From positions 1 through 23,797 of IMG/VR virus record IMGVR_UViG_3300008218_000055: a DNA stretch of 23,797 nt, one strand, 5' to 3'. How positions within the stretch are numbered: the stretch's first letter is position 1; each line of letters starts with the position of its first letter. The DNA comes from a virus. This document shows positions 13,246 through 21,822 of the stretch, piece by piece. The notes under the pieces were generated by a model that saw nothing but the letters and a program-made list of their open reading frames with translations, was not told the DNA's origin and made no database searches. The position numbers and the translations under genes are program-made.

Positions 13246-13440
13246 CTAATCTGTTAATTTTATAAACGTCCATATAGCTCCAAGAAATGTACCTACAAAT
13301 AAAAATACTTTAAGTCCACCTAAACCCATATGGGATGTTTTATTTAAATCTCTAATTTGTTTCTGCATAATATTTATATCATCACGAATATATTTTATAT
13401 CCGTTTTTAATTCAGAAACATCTTTTTGCCAATCCGTCAT
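13246..13440 (-). CDS. 64-aa XhlA-like membrane protein (coiled coil plus C-terminal span)
   Basis: The product is 64 aa. Residues 3-33 form a charged amphipathic helix (WQKDVSELKTDIKYIRDDINIMQKQIRDL). After GLGGLK, a membrane helix (43-61, KVFLFVGTFLGAIWTFI) ends in KLTD. This layout, a short coiled coil followed by a terminal span, is that of XhlA/hemolysin-type phage proteins that assist holins. The start overlaps the lytic transglycosylase stop (ATGA, 13437-13440), and pairing of hydrolase and membrane helper is typical of lysis cassettes. Similarity to XhlA is by architecture only. Confidence 0.65.
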   Translation of the reverse strand: MTDWQKDVSELKTDIKYIRDDINIMQKQIRDLNKTSHMGLGGLKVFLFVGTFLGAIWTFIKLTD

Positions 13441-13979
13441 TTTAAGTCTCCAAGTATATCTTTAATATAATTTATCGTTTCGGTAGGAACTTCATCATTT
13501 GAAATTTCACCTGCTTGCCATTTTCTAACATTTCCTGGTCCCCAATTATAAGCCATTAAAGCTAATTCATCAGTTCCAAATTTTTTTCTTAAACCTTTAA
13601 AATATTCCATAGCAAATTTAATATTTTTTACAGGGTCAAGTAATTCATCTTTGGTTAAAGTATAATTTATTCCATAACCTGCAGTTTTTAAATTACCCTC
13701 ATCATCTGTTAATTGTGCAGTATTAGCTGTTCCGGGCATAATCTGCATTAAACCTATAGCACCTTTAGGACTTTTTAAATTTGCTCCTCTGCTACTTTCT
13801 TGTACTAGCATTCTATCAAATAATGGGTTCTCAAGATAAAATTTACCATCTACATAGCTTAATCCTATTTTACTCCAATCTGAAGTACCTATTATTTCAT
13901 TTGTTTGGTCATTTATATTAGGTTTAGGTATAGGTACAATCACTTTATTTGTCTGGTCATCTAAATTATTGTTAGCCAT
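13437..13979 (-). CDS. Lytic transglycosylase (SLT / goose-lysozyme-like fold)
   Basis: The product is 180 aa. From residue 55 it shows the SLT domain. LVQESSRGANLKS contains the catalytic Glu61, followed by GAIGLMQIMPGTA (74-86), LDPVKNIKFAMEYFKGLRKKF, and ALMAYNWGPGNVRKW (140-154), with TETINYIKDI near the end. It cleaves the glycan strand of peptidoglycan by forming 1,6-anhydro-muropeptides. It has no signal peptide, so it either needs the adjacent holin-like proteins or acts from the virion during DNA entry. It directly follows the giant internal-type protein with a TAATG overlap, which favours a virion or ejection role as an alternative to endolysin. The first 45 residues are a polar leader with two copies of an xDQTNxxI motif (8-14 and 24-30). 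Confidence 0.9.
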   Translation of the reverse strand: MANNNLDDQTNKVIVPIPKPNINDQTNEIIGTSDWSKIGLSYVDGKFYLENPLFDRMLVQESSRGANLKSPKGAIGLMQIMPGTANTAQLTDDEGNLKTAGYGINYTLTKDELLDPVKNIKFAMEYFKGLRKKFGTDELALMAYNWGPGNVRKWQAGEISNDEVPTETINYIKDILGDLK

Positions 13980-16900
13980 TAATAATACTCCAACATTTGT
14001 TCATAAGTTAAATTTGTTCCACTTGGAGTATATTTTTTTTCTTCTTTAGCTCCAGGAAAAAGAAAGTCTCTAACTTTAGGCAAGTCCTTTACAAGTTTAA
14101 ATAAATTAACTTCATGGTGCGTAAGTGGAATAGTGAAAAGTTTTGGCATAACATATTCCAAATCCATTCCTTTTAGTGCTTCCATAATTGAATCTGCAAT
14201 TTCAGCTTTTCGTATTCTTAGTTCTCTAAGAGCATCTCCCTTTTCTTCAGGGGTCATATCTGCCGCCTTATATCCCCAAAGTCTTTTTTCTTCTCTTGAT
14301 ATTTCACTCATCATATCAAATTGAGTTGCAAGCGTTTTATCTAATAGTAAAATATCTTGTGTATAAGGGTCCTCTATTAATTTTTCAAACTGAACTGGAT
14401 TAGCTTCAGGTCCCTTTTCAAATTTAGCCAATGTATCTACCCTCGTAGATATTTCATTTTGTAACTTATAGGCATCTAATATATTTTGAGTATGCTGATG
14501 TGGGCCAACACTAAATATACGTTTAAGTAATGGTACTTTATTCCAGTCTTTAAATATCCACGGGCTAATCTTTTTTCCCGGTACAAGAGCAGGGTCAGTT
14601 TCTATTCTAGGGGCTGTAAACATTATATCCTCTTTCGGGTCATCACCTCTAAATGGCGGGTCTACCATAAAATCTAAAAAATATTGACCCATTGCACCCG
14701 TATATCCTTTAAGTAAATATTCAAATTGAATTGCACTTAAACCAGTTACACCTAAATTATACTTCGTCCATGCTGTAGCAATTGCAGCATTACTCCAAGG
14801 ATAATACTGAGCGTTTTTCTCTTGACTCTGTTGTACCCATTCTGGAACAATTGCTGAACCAGTAAAGCGTTTATTAAGTGCCAAATCAGCCCAAGGTGAA
14901 ACTATTTGTGGAATAATATCTAATCGTAATTGTTCTGATACAACTTTACTTGCGATTGCAACAAAATCATCCCATGTAAAATCTTCTTTCCCTTCCAACC
15001 ATGAAATCTTTTTTCCATTTATTACTATAGCTTGTGGTCCTAGCCAATCCCAAGTTCTATCCAGAACAGTTGCCATTGCTCCCCATTCAAATGGTTTTGG
15101 AATATATAAAAATCTCTCTTCTATTGGTTTACCCGATTTATCCGGTGAAAGAGGAACTACATAATTCATATCCCTAACGTGTTGGGGTAGTTGGTCATAA
15201 TCTTTATTTCCATGATTTAGATATCTGAAATATAAAGTTGGTAAAGTTAAGGCCGTAGCAATTTTTGAGCCAACAAAGATTTTTTCAGCTTTTGTTAATC
15301 CCTCAAATGCTCTAGCAGACCTATATAAACCTTGAAGTCCTGCATTAAGAAATGGAACTTGTCTAGTTAAAAATGTAATTATATGACTTGTACCATGCAT
15401 ACCAAAGTCTGTTGCTATTTCTCTTGCCTGATATGCTGCTTCTCTTGCACCAACTCCACGCCTTCTTAATTGAGTATATTCTTGAAAACGTGTAGCATAT
15501 TCAAATGTTGAAACAACATCCTCATATCCACGAATAATTTTTCCTCCAGCTCTTAATGGTGCTTTTACAGCAGCTATTGGTAAATCACTTGCCTTATTAA
15601 GAACTCTGTCATAAGGAATATTCATTTCTTTATATAATCTTTTTAATGCATTTTCATTAATATTTGTACGAAGTAATGTTGAACCGAAAGAGCCGCCATT
15701 CATAACAAATTCATGCCACATATCTTGATAGCGCATATCACTTCCATCTGCATTTTTAAGAACTTTCCCATCCCTATCTTTTACAACTGGATTCTTGCGC
15801 CATTGTTTTAAAAGTCCTCCTAAAGATGAGTAAACTGGAATATTAAATTTATTTTTAGATAAAATAGCTGCAGAAGCAGTATCTCTTATAAAGTTTGCCC
15901 ACATAAAAAAGCCAGGGTCATATGTTACGCCACGTGTTAAAAGACCTTTAAATTTTGAAGAAAATGACATAAACTTTCCTAGAAACTTTGTTTCTCTGTC
16001 ATAAAGCGCATTAAAAGATTCAAATAAAAATGGTTGATTTTTAGATACTCGCCATATTTCTAATTTTCTTTTACCTCCTACTAATCTAGTAACCATAAAT
16101 TCATGTTTGTCTAATTGTAGTCTCTTTGGAGAAAAAAATACTAAATCTTCTAGGTTTGATATATCTATACCAGCATCTTCAAATTGTCCTTTTATATTAC
16201 CACTTTCCAAATCAACTTTTATTTGTTGCATTTTTCTTGGCACTTTTTCTGCCCATTTTTCTCCAATATCTTTTGCTGCTTCTTTTTTTGCTAATCTATT
16301 TATTTTTGCAGTTTCCTTTTTATTAAGATTTCTTCCTAATTCTTCCACTTTTTCTGCCTTCAATCGTCTTGCTATAGGTATTGTATTTTGTCTAATTAAT
16401 TCTTCAATGTGTGCAATCTGCAAAAGCATAACTCTATTACGCTCTGCATTTTTTATAATATTAAACATATTTCCCAAATAGCCTTCAACTAAATCTTTTA
16501 AAGGATATTTTGGTACTCCTTCATTATTTGGAATTTTCTTTTTATCCTTAGTTATCTTGCTTCGTAATCCAGATTCCCCAATAGGAGCACCTTTAAATTG
16601 TTTCGATAAAACACTACCGAGTCCACCACCTCCAAAAATTCTTGCAGACTTACCTGCTTCATCCGCAAATTCACGATAAAAAGGTATAAAGTGTGGAGAA
16701 GCTCGTAATTTATCTAATTGTATATCATCAATAATTCCTGAAGCCTTTGCAAGGTCTAAAATAGAATCATTAAATTCATCTACTTCGTCAAGAATTTCAC
16801 TCCATAACTTTCCATTTTTTGCTCTTTTTGTACCAAGACCTGCAGCATTACGAAAAGCCAATTCTACTTTTTTATCGTCACCCCATAATCTTTTTATTTT

Positions 16901-18499
16901 TTCCTCATCTTTTGTATATACACCCGGTACAAACTTATCTGGTTCACCCTTAACTTTTACAAATTTAGCAGGCTCTACTTGTTTTTGAATATTCATCAAT
17001 CGTGATGCAGCCCAATATTGCATAAAAGTTCTGATATCCTTATCAACGGGAGATAATATTTCTCGTAGTGATTTTCTGTTTTTTGCTATTGTCTCAAATT
17101 GACCTTTTCCTTTATTCCATCTAATTTGCCCATGTTTTAGCATAGCTTCCATTATTCCAGCAGCCCCTTGTCTTAAACGAACTTCTTTATACCCACCATA
17201 TTGGTCACTTCCTAGTTTTCTAAGACCTTCTGGGGTTAACTTTCCACTAAATACTTCTCTTCCTAAAAGTTTAGAACCATGATATTGGTCAAACACTTTC
17301 ATTGCAAAATAATCTAAAATTTGCCGTCCCCTAAAAAAATCATTTAATCTTTGTGTAAAGGTTTTTTCCTTTAGCCCTGAACCCATATACGGAAATAATG
17401 GTTCCTTAGTATCAACTAATTTTCTATGTTTTCCTTTTAAGCCTTCATCAAGATTTGTTCTGTGATTCAATAAATTATCAATACCCTTTTTTGCATCTGA
17501 AAGTCTGTCATAAGACCAAGCACGCTTATTATTAATTGTAACATCCCATTTCTTTGTGGCACTATTCCTATCTACAAATATTTCATTTCCACCAACACGG
17601 GCATGATAACTACCTCTTATTGGCTTTCCAGTTTTTTGATTTATTTGAGGAGTAAGATTTAAATCAGTTGCATCTACAGTAGACTTAATTATTCTTTCAG
17701 TAGCCTTTTCTCTTGTATAACTAAAACCTTTTCCAACTCCTCTAAAAATTACTGGGAAAAGACTACCAAGTCCAAATCCCTCTACAGCCCTTTTAAACCT
17801 ATTAAGAGATTCTGTGTCATCGGGGTCAGTTTGTAAAAAATTTGTTACAGGATTTTGTAAATGAGGATATTGTTGTATAAGATTTGATAATGTAGGGTCT
17901 TCTGCCTTAAAATGTACAACATCAGTAATTGCTCCAGCCGCAGACGCTAAACCAAAATCGGCTGCCCAACTTTTTTTAAATTCATTGGCAGCCTTTTTTC
18001 CTCCTTTAAGAAGTTTATATCCTTTACTTAATGCACCAAACCATCCTAAAAATGGAACCATAAATTGAGCACCACCACGAACAAGTCCCTGTTTTACATT
18101 TTCAGGAGGTTCTATATCGGGTAAATTTATTTTATAGTCTTCAGGTAACCATCTATTAATAGTAAAGTTAGCTGCAGAATCTACAGCATCAAAAATTCCA
18201 CCAACAAGCTGTTTTGAATATTGCTGCTCTATATCTGCCCTTTTTCTATAATCTTTTAATTCTTTTTGTTGCCTGTCAGTATCATCGGGGTATAAATTTT
18301 TAACTTTTTCAATTTCTTGGTCTAATCTTTTTTTATATAATACATCCCATTTTGAATCTGAGTCTGGTGTATAAAACTCATCATTTTCTGCAGGGTCTGG
18401 CTCTTCAAGTTCTATAATCTCCTTTTCTTCTTGGTCTAATTTTAAAAGAGCCTTTTCTTCTTTTCTTTTTTCCCACTCTTCGGTAAAATTTTCAACCAT
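13979..18499 (-). CDS. Giant 1506-aa polyvalent / internal virion-type protein
   Basis: The product is 1506 aa, the largest in the window. It has a charged N-terminal region (1-110), hydrophobic glycine-rich patches near 140-165 and 240-260, and a small beta-rich segment near residues 285-345 (YHARVGGNEIFVDRN). A long Lys-rich helical middle follows. The C-terminal region at about 860-1235 contains DPGFFMWANFIRDTASAAI, GYEDVVSTFEYATR, FLTRQVPFLNAGLQGLYR and RFLYIPKPFEWG. This C-terminal block resembles the LPD38-type domain of phage polyvalent proteins, which are packaged and delivered into the host at infection. I see no clear enzyme active site. It has no signal peptide. The position, followed immediately by a lytic transglycosylase, matches podovirus ejection-protein clusters (compare T7 gp14-gp16). 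The domain name comes from pattern memory, not a search. Confidence 0.75.
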   Translation of the reverse strand: MVENFTEEWEKRKEEKALLKLDQEEKEIIELEEPDPAENDEFYTPDSDSKWDVLYKKRLDQEIEKVKNLYPDDTDRQQKELKDYRKRADIEQQYSKQLVGGIFDAVDSAANFTINRWLPEDYKINLPDIEPPENVKQGLVRGGAQFMVPFLGWFGALSKGYKLLKGGKKAANEFKKSWAADFGLASAAGAITDVVHFKAEDPTLSNLIQQYPHLQNPVTNFLQTDPDDTESLNRFKRAVEGFGLGSLFPVIFRGVGKGFSYTREKATERIIKSTVDATDLNLTPQINQKTGKPIRGSYHARVGGNEIFVDRNSATKKWDVTINNKRAWSYDRLSDAKKGIDNLLNHRTNLDEGLKGKHRKLVDTKEPLFPYMGSGLKEKTFTQRLNDFFRGRQILDYFAMKVFDQYHGSKLLGREVFSGKLTPEGLRKLGSDQYGGYKEVRLRQGAAGIMEAMLKHGQIRWNKGKGQFETIAKNRKSLREILSPVDKDIRTFMQYWAASRLMNIQKQVEPAKFVKVKGEPDKFVPGVYTKDEEKIKRLWGDDKKVELAFRNAAGLGTKRAKNGKLWSEILDEVDEFNDSILDLAKASGIIDDIQLDKLRASPHFIPFYREFADEAGKSARIFGGGGLGSVLSKQFKGAPIGESGLRSKITKDKKKIPNNEGVPKYPLKDLVEGYLGNMFNIIKNAERNRVMLLQIAHIEELIRQNTIPIARRLKAEKVEELGRNLNKKETAKINRLAKKEAAKDIGEKWAEKVPRKMQQIKVDLESGNIKGQFEDAGIDISNLEDLVFFSPKRLQLDKHEFMVTRLVGGKRKLEIWRVSKNQPFLFESFNALYDRETKFLGKFMSFSSKFKGLLTRGVTYDPGFFMWANFIRDTASAAILSKNKFNIPVYSSLGGLLKQWRKNPVVKDRDGKVLKNADGSDMRYQDMWHEFVMNGGSFGSTLLRTNINENALKRLYKEMNIPYDRVLNKASDLPIAAVKAPLRAGGKIIRGYEDVVSTFEYATRFQEYTQLRRRGVGAREAAYQAREIATDFGMHGTSHIITFLTRQVPFLNAGLQGLYRSARAFEGLTKAEKIFVGSKIATALTLPTLYFRYLNHGNKDYDQLPQHVRDMNYVVPLSPDKSGKPIEERFLYIPKPFEWGAMATVLDRTWDWLGPQAIVINGKKISWLEGKEDFTWDDFVAIASKVVSEQLRLDIIPQIVSPWADLALNKRFTGSAIVPEWVQQSQEKNAQYYPWSNAAIATAWTKYNLGVTGLSAIQFEYLLKGYTGAMGQYFLDFMVDPPFRGDDPKEDIMFTAPRIETDPALVPGKKISPWIFKDWNKVPLLKRIFSVGPHQHTQNILDAYKLQNEISTRVDTLAKFEKGPEANPVQFEKLIEDPYTQDILLLDKTLATQFDMMSEISREEKRLWGYKAADMTPEEKGDALRELRIRKAEIADSIMEALKGMDLEYVMPKLFTIPLTHHEVNLFKLVKDLPKVRDFLFPGAKEEKKYTPSGTNLTYEQMLEYY

Positions 18500-18501
18500 T
18501 A

Positions 18502-18798
18502 TCAGCTTCCATTATGTGGACTAACCCAATAGCTTTTGCAATCACAGTTAGTACAATTACATTTCGTGCAGTCACCTTCACCACAATGACAATCTTTGTC
18601 GCATTTACAATTTTTACAAATCTTTTTTTGTTTTTCTCTCATCATATTTCCTGTAATATAAACTTCATTTTCATAAGTTGAATCTTCACTTCTTTCTCCA
18701 GAACAACAAGATTCAATTACTTGTTTACATAGTTCACATTGTATGTGACTTTGAATATATATTCCATTTATCCAATTAAAACATAAATGGCAAAACAT
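18502..18798 (-). CDS. Cysteine-rich protein: zinc-knuckle head and metallothionein-like tail
   Basis: The product is 98 aa with 16 cysteines. The head holds Cys3-x2-Cys6 and Cys21-x2-Cys24, a four-cysteine zinc site, then Cys31-Cys32. After a polar linker, residues 61-87 pack ten cysteines as C-x2-C-x-C-x3-C-x-C-x4-C-x2-C-x-C-x2-C-x-C. This is the CxC/CxxC clustering of metallothioneins, with few aromatic residues and Lys, Asp and Asn between. It would bind several Zn, Cd or Cu ions in the cytoplasm. It is coupled by TAATG to the 721-aa protein before it and lies two bases ahead of the giant protein, so it is part of the virion operon. Metal supply or protection, or a metal-loaded virion component, are possibilities. 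A disulfide-rich structural protein is the alternative. Confidence 0.75.
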   Translation of the reverse strand: MFCHLCFNWINGIYIQSHIQCELCKQVIESCCSGERSEDSTYENEVYITGNMMREKQKKICKNCKCDKDCHCGEGDCTKCNCTNCDCKSYWVSPHNGS

Positions 18799-20963
18799 TA
18801 TTCCTTCTTAAAGCGAGCTGGAGGTTCTTCCGCACGTGCTTCTGTTGGCCTAAATATGTTTTTAAATTTTTCTCCAATAAATTCAAGAAGTGCTTCTTCA
18901 TTCTTTTCTCTTTGACCTTTCTCTCCATCTTCTTCTACCTTTGATGGTGGTGTTTCAGCATCAGAATCAATAAATTCTTTTTCATCAAGCCCCGGTAGTG
19001 CCTTATCAGTAGGAGCGTCTGCTCTACTACGCATCTGTAACTGAACCTCATTAATTGCATAGGCATAATCATCTATAATCCTATCAGCAAGTATTTCTAT
19101 ATCTTCTTGTGTTAAATCTTTTGGAAGTCTTCCATCTTGTTGTTGTTGTCGTAATAATAATTGTAGTTCTCTTTGAAACTCTGGAATTGTATGCAACCTA
19201 CTTTCTAATGTTTTAAGTGCCCCAAGAGAATTTAAATCCGTTCCATGCAATAGAACTGAAGCAGTATCCCCAAGACCTTCAATTGGTCTATATTCTTCTA
19301 AATTGAAAATATTATTACGTTTAAAATTAATAATATCATCTAATGCAGATATAGACTTTACATCAGCCATTATACCAGAAGGAGTTACACCTTGTAGAAA
19401 GGCAGAACTTGGTCTAGGCGAATAAGTACGAGCTGTTTGTATACCTGGAGGTATAGGCATCTTTTCGCTTACACCAGGTTCATATGCTCGACCACTTTCT
19501 ATTGTTTTTGTTGCTCGTTCCCCACGATAATAATTATGTAACATTTGAATACGATTATAAGTTAATGGGTCTTTTTTATTATATAATATTTTATCTTGAT
19601 ATCTTTGTCCTATCTCATCTAACATTATTGACCTTTCTGCAGAATCTCCAAGACCTTCAACAGGGTCTATTATAATAGGAATATTTTTAGAATCAGAAAA
19701 AATATACTCATATGGTGTATTTATAAATGGATTTTCCCACTCTTTCGCTGTACCACCTATATAACCTTCTAGGATTTCTTTATCTTTACCTTGTATAGAT
19801 ATTAATTCATCAAGCCAACTTGGATTATAGGATTCAAGTGTTTTAATCATTTCTGCATTAGATGTAGGCATCATAACTTCCATGGTACTTCCTGCTTTCG
19901 CATTCTTTTCAATGTTTTTTCTTATTTTATCAAGAAACCAGTTAGCTTGTCCTTCTTTTTCAGTATCTTTTATTACATTGGCTACTACTCTACCTATTGT
20001 ATGAACAAGTCCAGCATCATCTAAAGCTCCTCCACTTCCGAATTGATTCTGTAAATTCCCAAATCCAAACTCTTCTCCACGCCCTGCTTCTAATGTACTC
20101 CAAACATTACCAACGGCAGTCTGAAATAAAGTTCTATCTTTAATTACTCCAGGAGTTTGTTTTTCTAAATCATCCCATTTAAATATTCTGTTACCCAAAG
20201 TATCTGTTGTAAAAAATGAACTAATATTTTTATAACCCATATTTTGTAAAAAGTCTTCGTTAGCTAATGCCATTCTTTTCTGAGTTTCTTCTGCATCAAC
20301 TCCAACAAGTTCTGGTCCTGGGTAATATTTGGTTAAATCAAGAGGCACTTTATCAGGTGTAGTATCAACACTCACTGGCTGTACTCCCTCTTGTACACCT
20401 ACATTTGGAGTTGTTACTAAAGTTGCTGTATTTTTTGGTATACTACCATAACTAGATAATGCATTATTAATATATGTTTGCCTATCAGTTACACCTTTTT
20501 TATATTGGGCTTCAACATTATAGCCATACATTTCTTGACCCTCTTGACTTCTAGCCAACATATCTTGATGTGCTTTATTTGTTTTATCTCTCCAAAAGTC
20601 TACTCCATAAGCACTTTCTGCTTCCGCTAATACATTATATACACCTTCTGGACTATTTTGAGCTTTATCAAAAAAGCCTCCAGCCCATAACTCATCTGCG
20701 ACATATTTTGGAACACCAGCATCTATAATGTGATTATAAGCACCATATTTTTGAGTTGCTAGAAGTTCTTGACTAGTCATATTATCTATACCTTTTAATG
20801 TAACTGCATCAGTAAACTGTGCATTCCTTTCATCATTTTCTTTTTTTATCCTTGCCTCTTCTTGCCAATCCGTAACCTTTTGCTCCATTACACCACCGGC
20901 TATTTGTCCTACAGGACTTACTGCAACATCTTTTAACAAACTCATTAAACCGCCTAAAGCCAT
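18798..20963 (-). CDS. 721-aa probable internal virion protein
   Basis: The product is 721 aa with no recognised domain. A hydrophobic, glycine-rich head (about residues 1-26, GGLMSLLKDVAVSPVGQIAGGVM) lacks a signal cleavage site and may be a membrane-active segment. A helical region follows (WQEEARIKKENDERNAQF, LLATQKYGAYNHIID). The centre is mixed and soluble. The last 70 residues are acidic to Lys-rich and probably disordered, ending in EEPPARFKKE. Its size, lack of export signal and place between small virion-type proteins and the 1506-aa protein suggest a podovirus internal or ejection protein. GGGG about eight bases upstream supports the ATG. The stop shares one base with the cysteine-rich gene. 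Confidence 0.65.
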   Translation of the reverse strand: MALGGLMSLLKDVAVSPVGQIAGGVMEQKVTDWQEEARIKKENDERNAQFTDAVTLKGIDNMTSQELLATQKYGAYNHIIDAGVPKYVADELWAGGFFDKAQNSPEGVYNVLAEAESAYGVDFWRDKTNKAHQDMLARSQEGQEMYGYNVEAQYKKGVTDRQTYINNALSSYGSIPKNTATLVTTPNVGVQEGVQPVSVDTTPDKVPLDLTKYYPGPELVGVDAEETQKRMALANEDFLQNMGYKNISSFFTTDTLGNRIFKWDDLEKQTPGVIKDRTLFQTAVGNVWSTLEAGRGEEFGFGNLQNQFGSGGALDDAGLVHTIGRVVANVIKDTEKEGQANWFLDKIRKNIEKNAKAGSTMEVMMPTSNAEMIKTLESYNPSWLDELISIQGKDKEILEGYIGGTAKEWENPFINTPYEYIFSDSKNIPIIIDPVEGLGDSAERSIMLDEIGQRYQDKILYNKKDPLTYNRIQMLHNYYRGERATKTIESGRAYEPGVSEKMPIPPGIQTARTYSPRPSSAFLQGVTPSGIMADVKSISALDDIINFKRNNIFNLEEYRPIEGLGDTASVLLHGTDLNSLGALKTLESRLHTIPEFQRELQLLLRQQQQDGRLPKDLTQEDIEILADRIIDDYAYAINEVQLQMRSRADAPTDKALPGLDEKEFIDSDAETPPSKVEEDGEKGQREKNEEALLEFIGEKFKNIFRPTEARAEEPPARFKKE

Positions 20964-20964
20964 T

Positions 20965-21468
20965 TTATTGTCCCCCCGCCATTAAACCTACTTTTTCAGA
21001 TGATTCTTTAATATCTTCTTTAATTTTGGTTATAGATTTTATTCTTTTTGACTCATCAGATTTTTTACTAACATTAAAATCAGCTAATTGTTCTCTAAAT
21101 GTACTATTAGTATGGTCACCTATTAACATTCTAATATTCTTTAATTTTGCCCTCATTCCTATTGCTAGTATTTGATTAAATACGATTTCAGTAAGAAGTA
21201 GACCTAAATCTGGAGTCCACTTTCCTTTTACAAATCCAGAAAATATTACACTTTTTGTTAAAGCTTCAACAGATACTCCCGAATGTAATAATAAAATAAT
21301 TTGTTCCAATTTATTTGGCTCATGTAATAAATCCCAAACAACTTCTGCTGTCTCATCTAGTTTTGTATATTGTGGTGGATGCTCCCATGAAGCATTGCCC
21401 GGAGTATCAGTTAAAGATTGTCCAGGTATTGGTGCGTCAAAAGGATTACGAATATCTGTTGATGCCAT
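20965..21468 (-). CDS. 167-aa probable virion-associated protein
   Basis: The product is 167 aa. The N-terminal segment NPFDAPIPGQSLTDTPGNASWEHPP (residues 8-32) is a Pro-rich, extended block I have seen at the start of marine-phage structural-region proteins. A helical domain follows, with VVWDLLHEPNKLEQIILLLHSGVSVEALTKSVIFSGFVKGKWTPDLGLLLTEIVFNQILAIG. The C-terminus is charged and coiled-coil-like. The hydrophobic stretches look like buried helices rather than membrane spans. It is coupled to the 113-aa gene through TAATG and precedes the 721-aa gene by one base. No enzymatic motif is visible, and a connector, tail or internal protein is inferred from the neighbours. Confidence 0.7.
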   Translation of the reverse strand: MASTDIRNPFDAPIPGQSLTDTPGNASWEHPPQYTKLDETAEVVWDLLHEPNKLEQIILLLHSGVSVEALTKSVIFSGFVKGKWTPDLGLLLTEIVFNQILAIGMRAKLKNIRMLIGDHTNSTFREQLADFNVSKKSDESKRIKSITKIKEDIKESSEKVGLMAGGQ

Positions 21469-21809
21469 TATGCTACCTCTCCGCTATTAATATAAGTGCT
21501 TAATCTTTTTTGCCACAAAAAACTAATTGCACCAGGGTCTTCGGCAATAAGTGGACCAGGAAAACCTGCTACTTTTGAACGACTAACTCCTTCTGGACCC
21601 ATCATAAAAGCACTATAATCCAGTCCTTTAGGTATATAAGCTTGATATGATAAGTCTTGTGCATCTCCACCAAAAACATTTTCTGCTCCTCTTTTAAGTT
21701 TTTCTTTAAATTTATCTGTTATAAAAGAAGTTGCAAATGCCGCTAAAGGATTTCCTCCTCCACCTGCTTTCGTTCCAGAAAAAATATTATTAATTAAATC
21801 TTTAAACAT
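21468..21809 (-). CDS. 113-aa probable virion-associated protein
   Basis: I do not recognise this protein. It is 113 aa, with a helical start MFKDLINNIF, a flexible GTKAGGGGNP linker and a helix LAAFATSFITDKFKEKLKRGAENVFGG. The second half is more structured, with YQAYIPKGLDYSAFMMGPEGVSRSKVAGFPGPL and a C-terminal FLWQKRLSTYINSGEVA. The glycine-rich hinge and amphipathic helices fit a small structural protein. AGAGGAA lies upstream of the ATG. The gene begins 13 bases after the 457-aa gene and ends in TAATG with the 167-aa gene, and the three are always in the same operon here. Confidence 0.65.
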   Translation of the reverse strand: MFKDLINNIFSGTKAGGGGNPLAAFATSFITDKFKEKLKRGAENVFGGDAQDLSYQAYIPKGLDYSAFMMGPEGVSRSKVAGFPGPLIAEDPGAISFLWQKRLSTYINSGEVA

Positions 21810-21822
21810 TATTCCTCTCTTA

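Noticed and set aside
16107-16481. + strand open frame inside the giant gene
   Set aside because: Antisense shadow of a Lys-rich coding part, giving a Phe/Ser/Leu-rich translation without a start signal.
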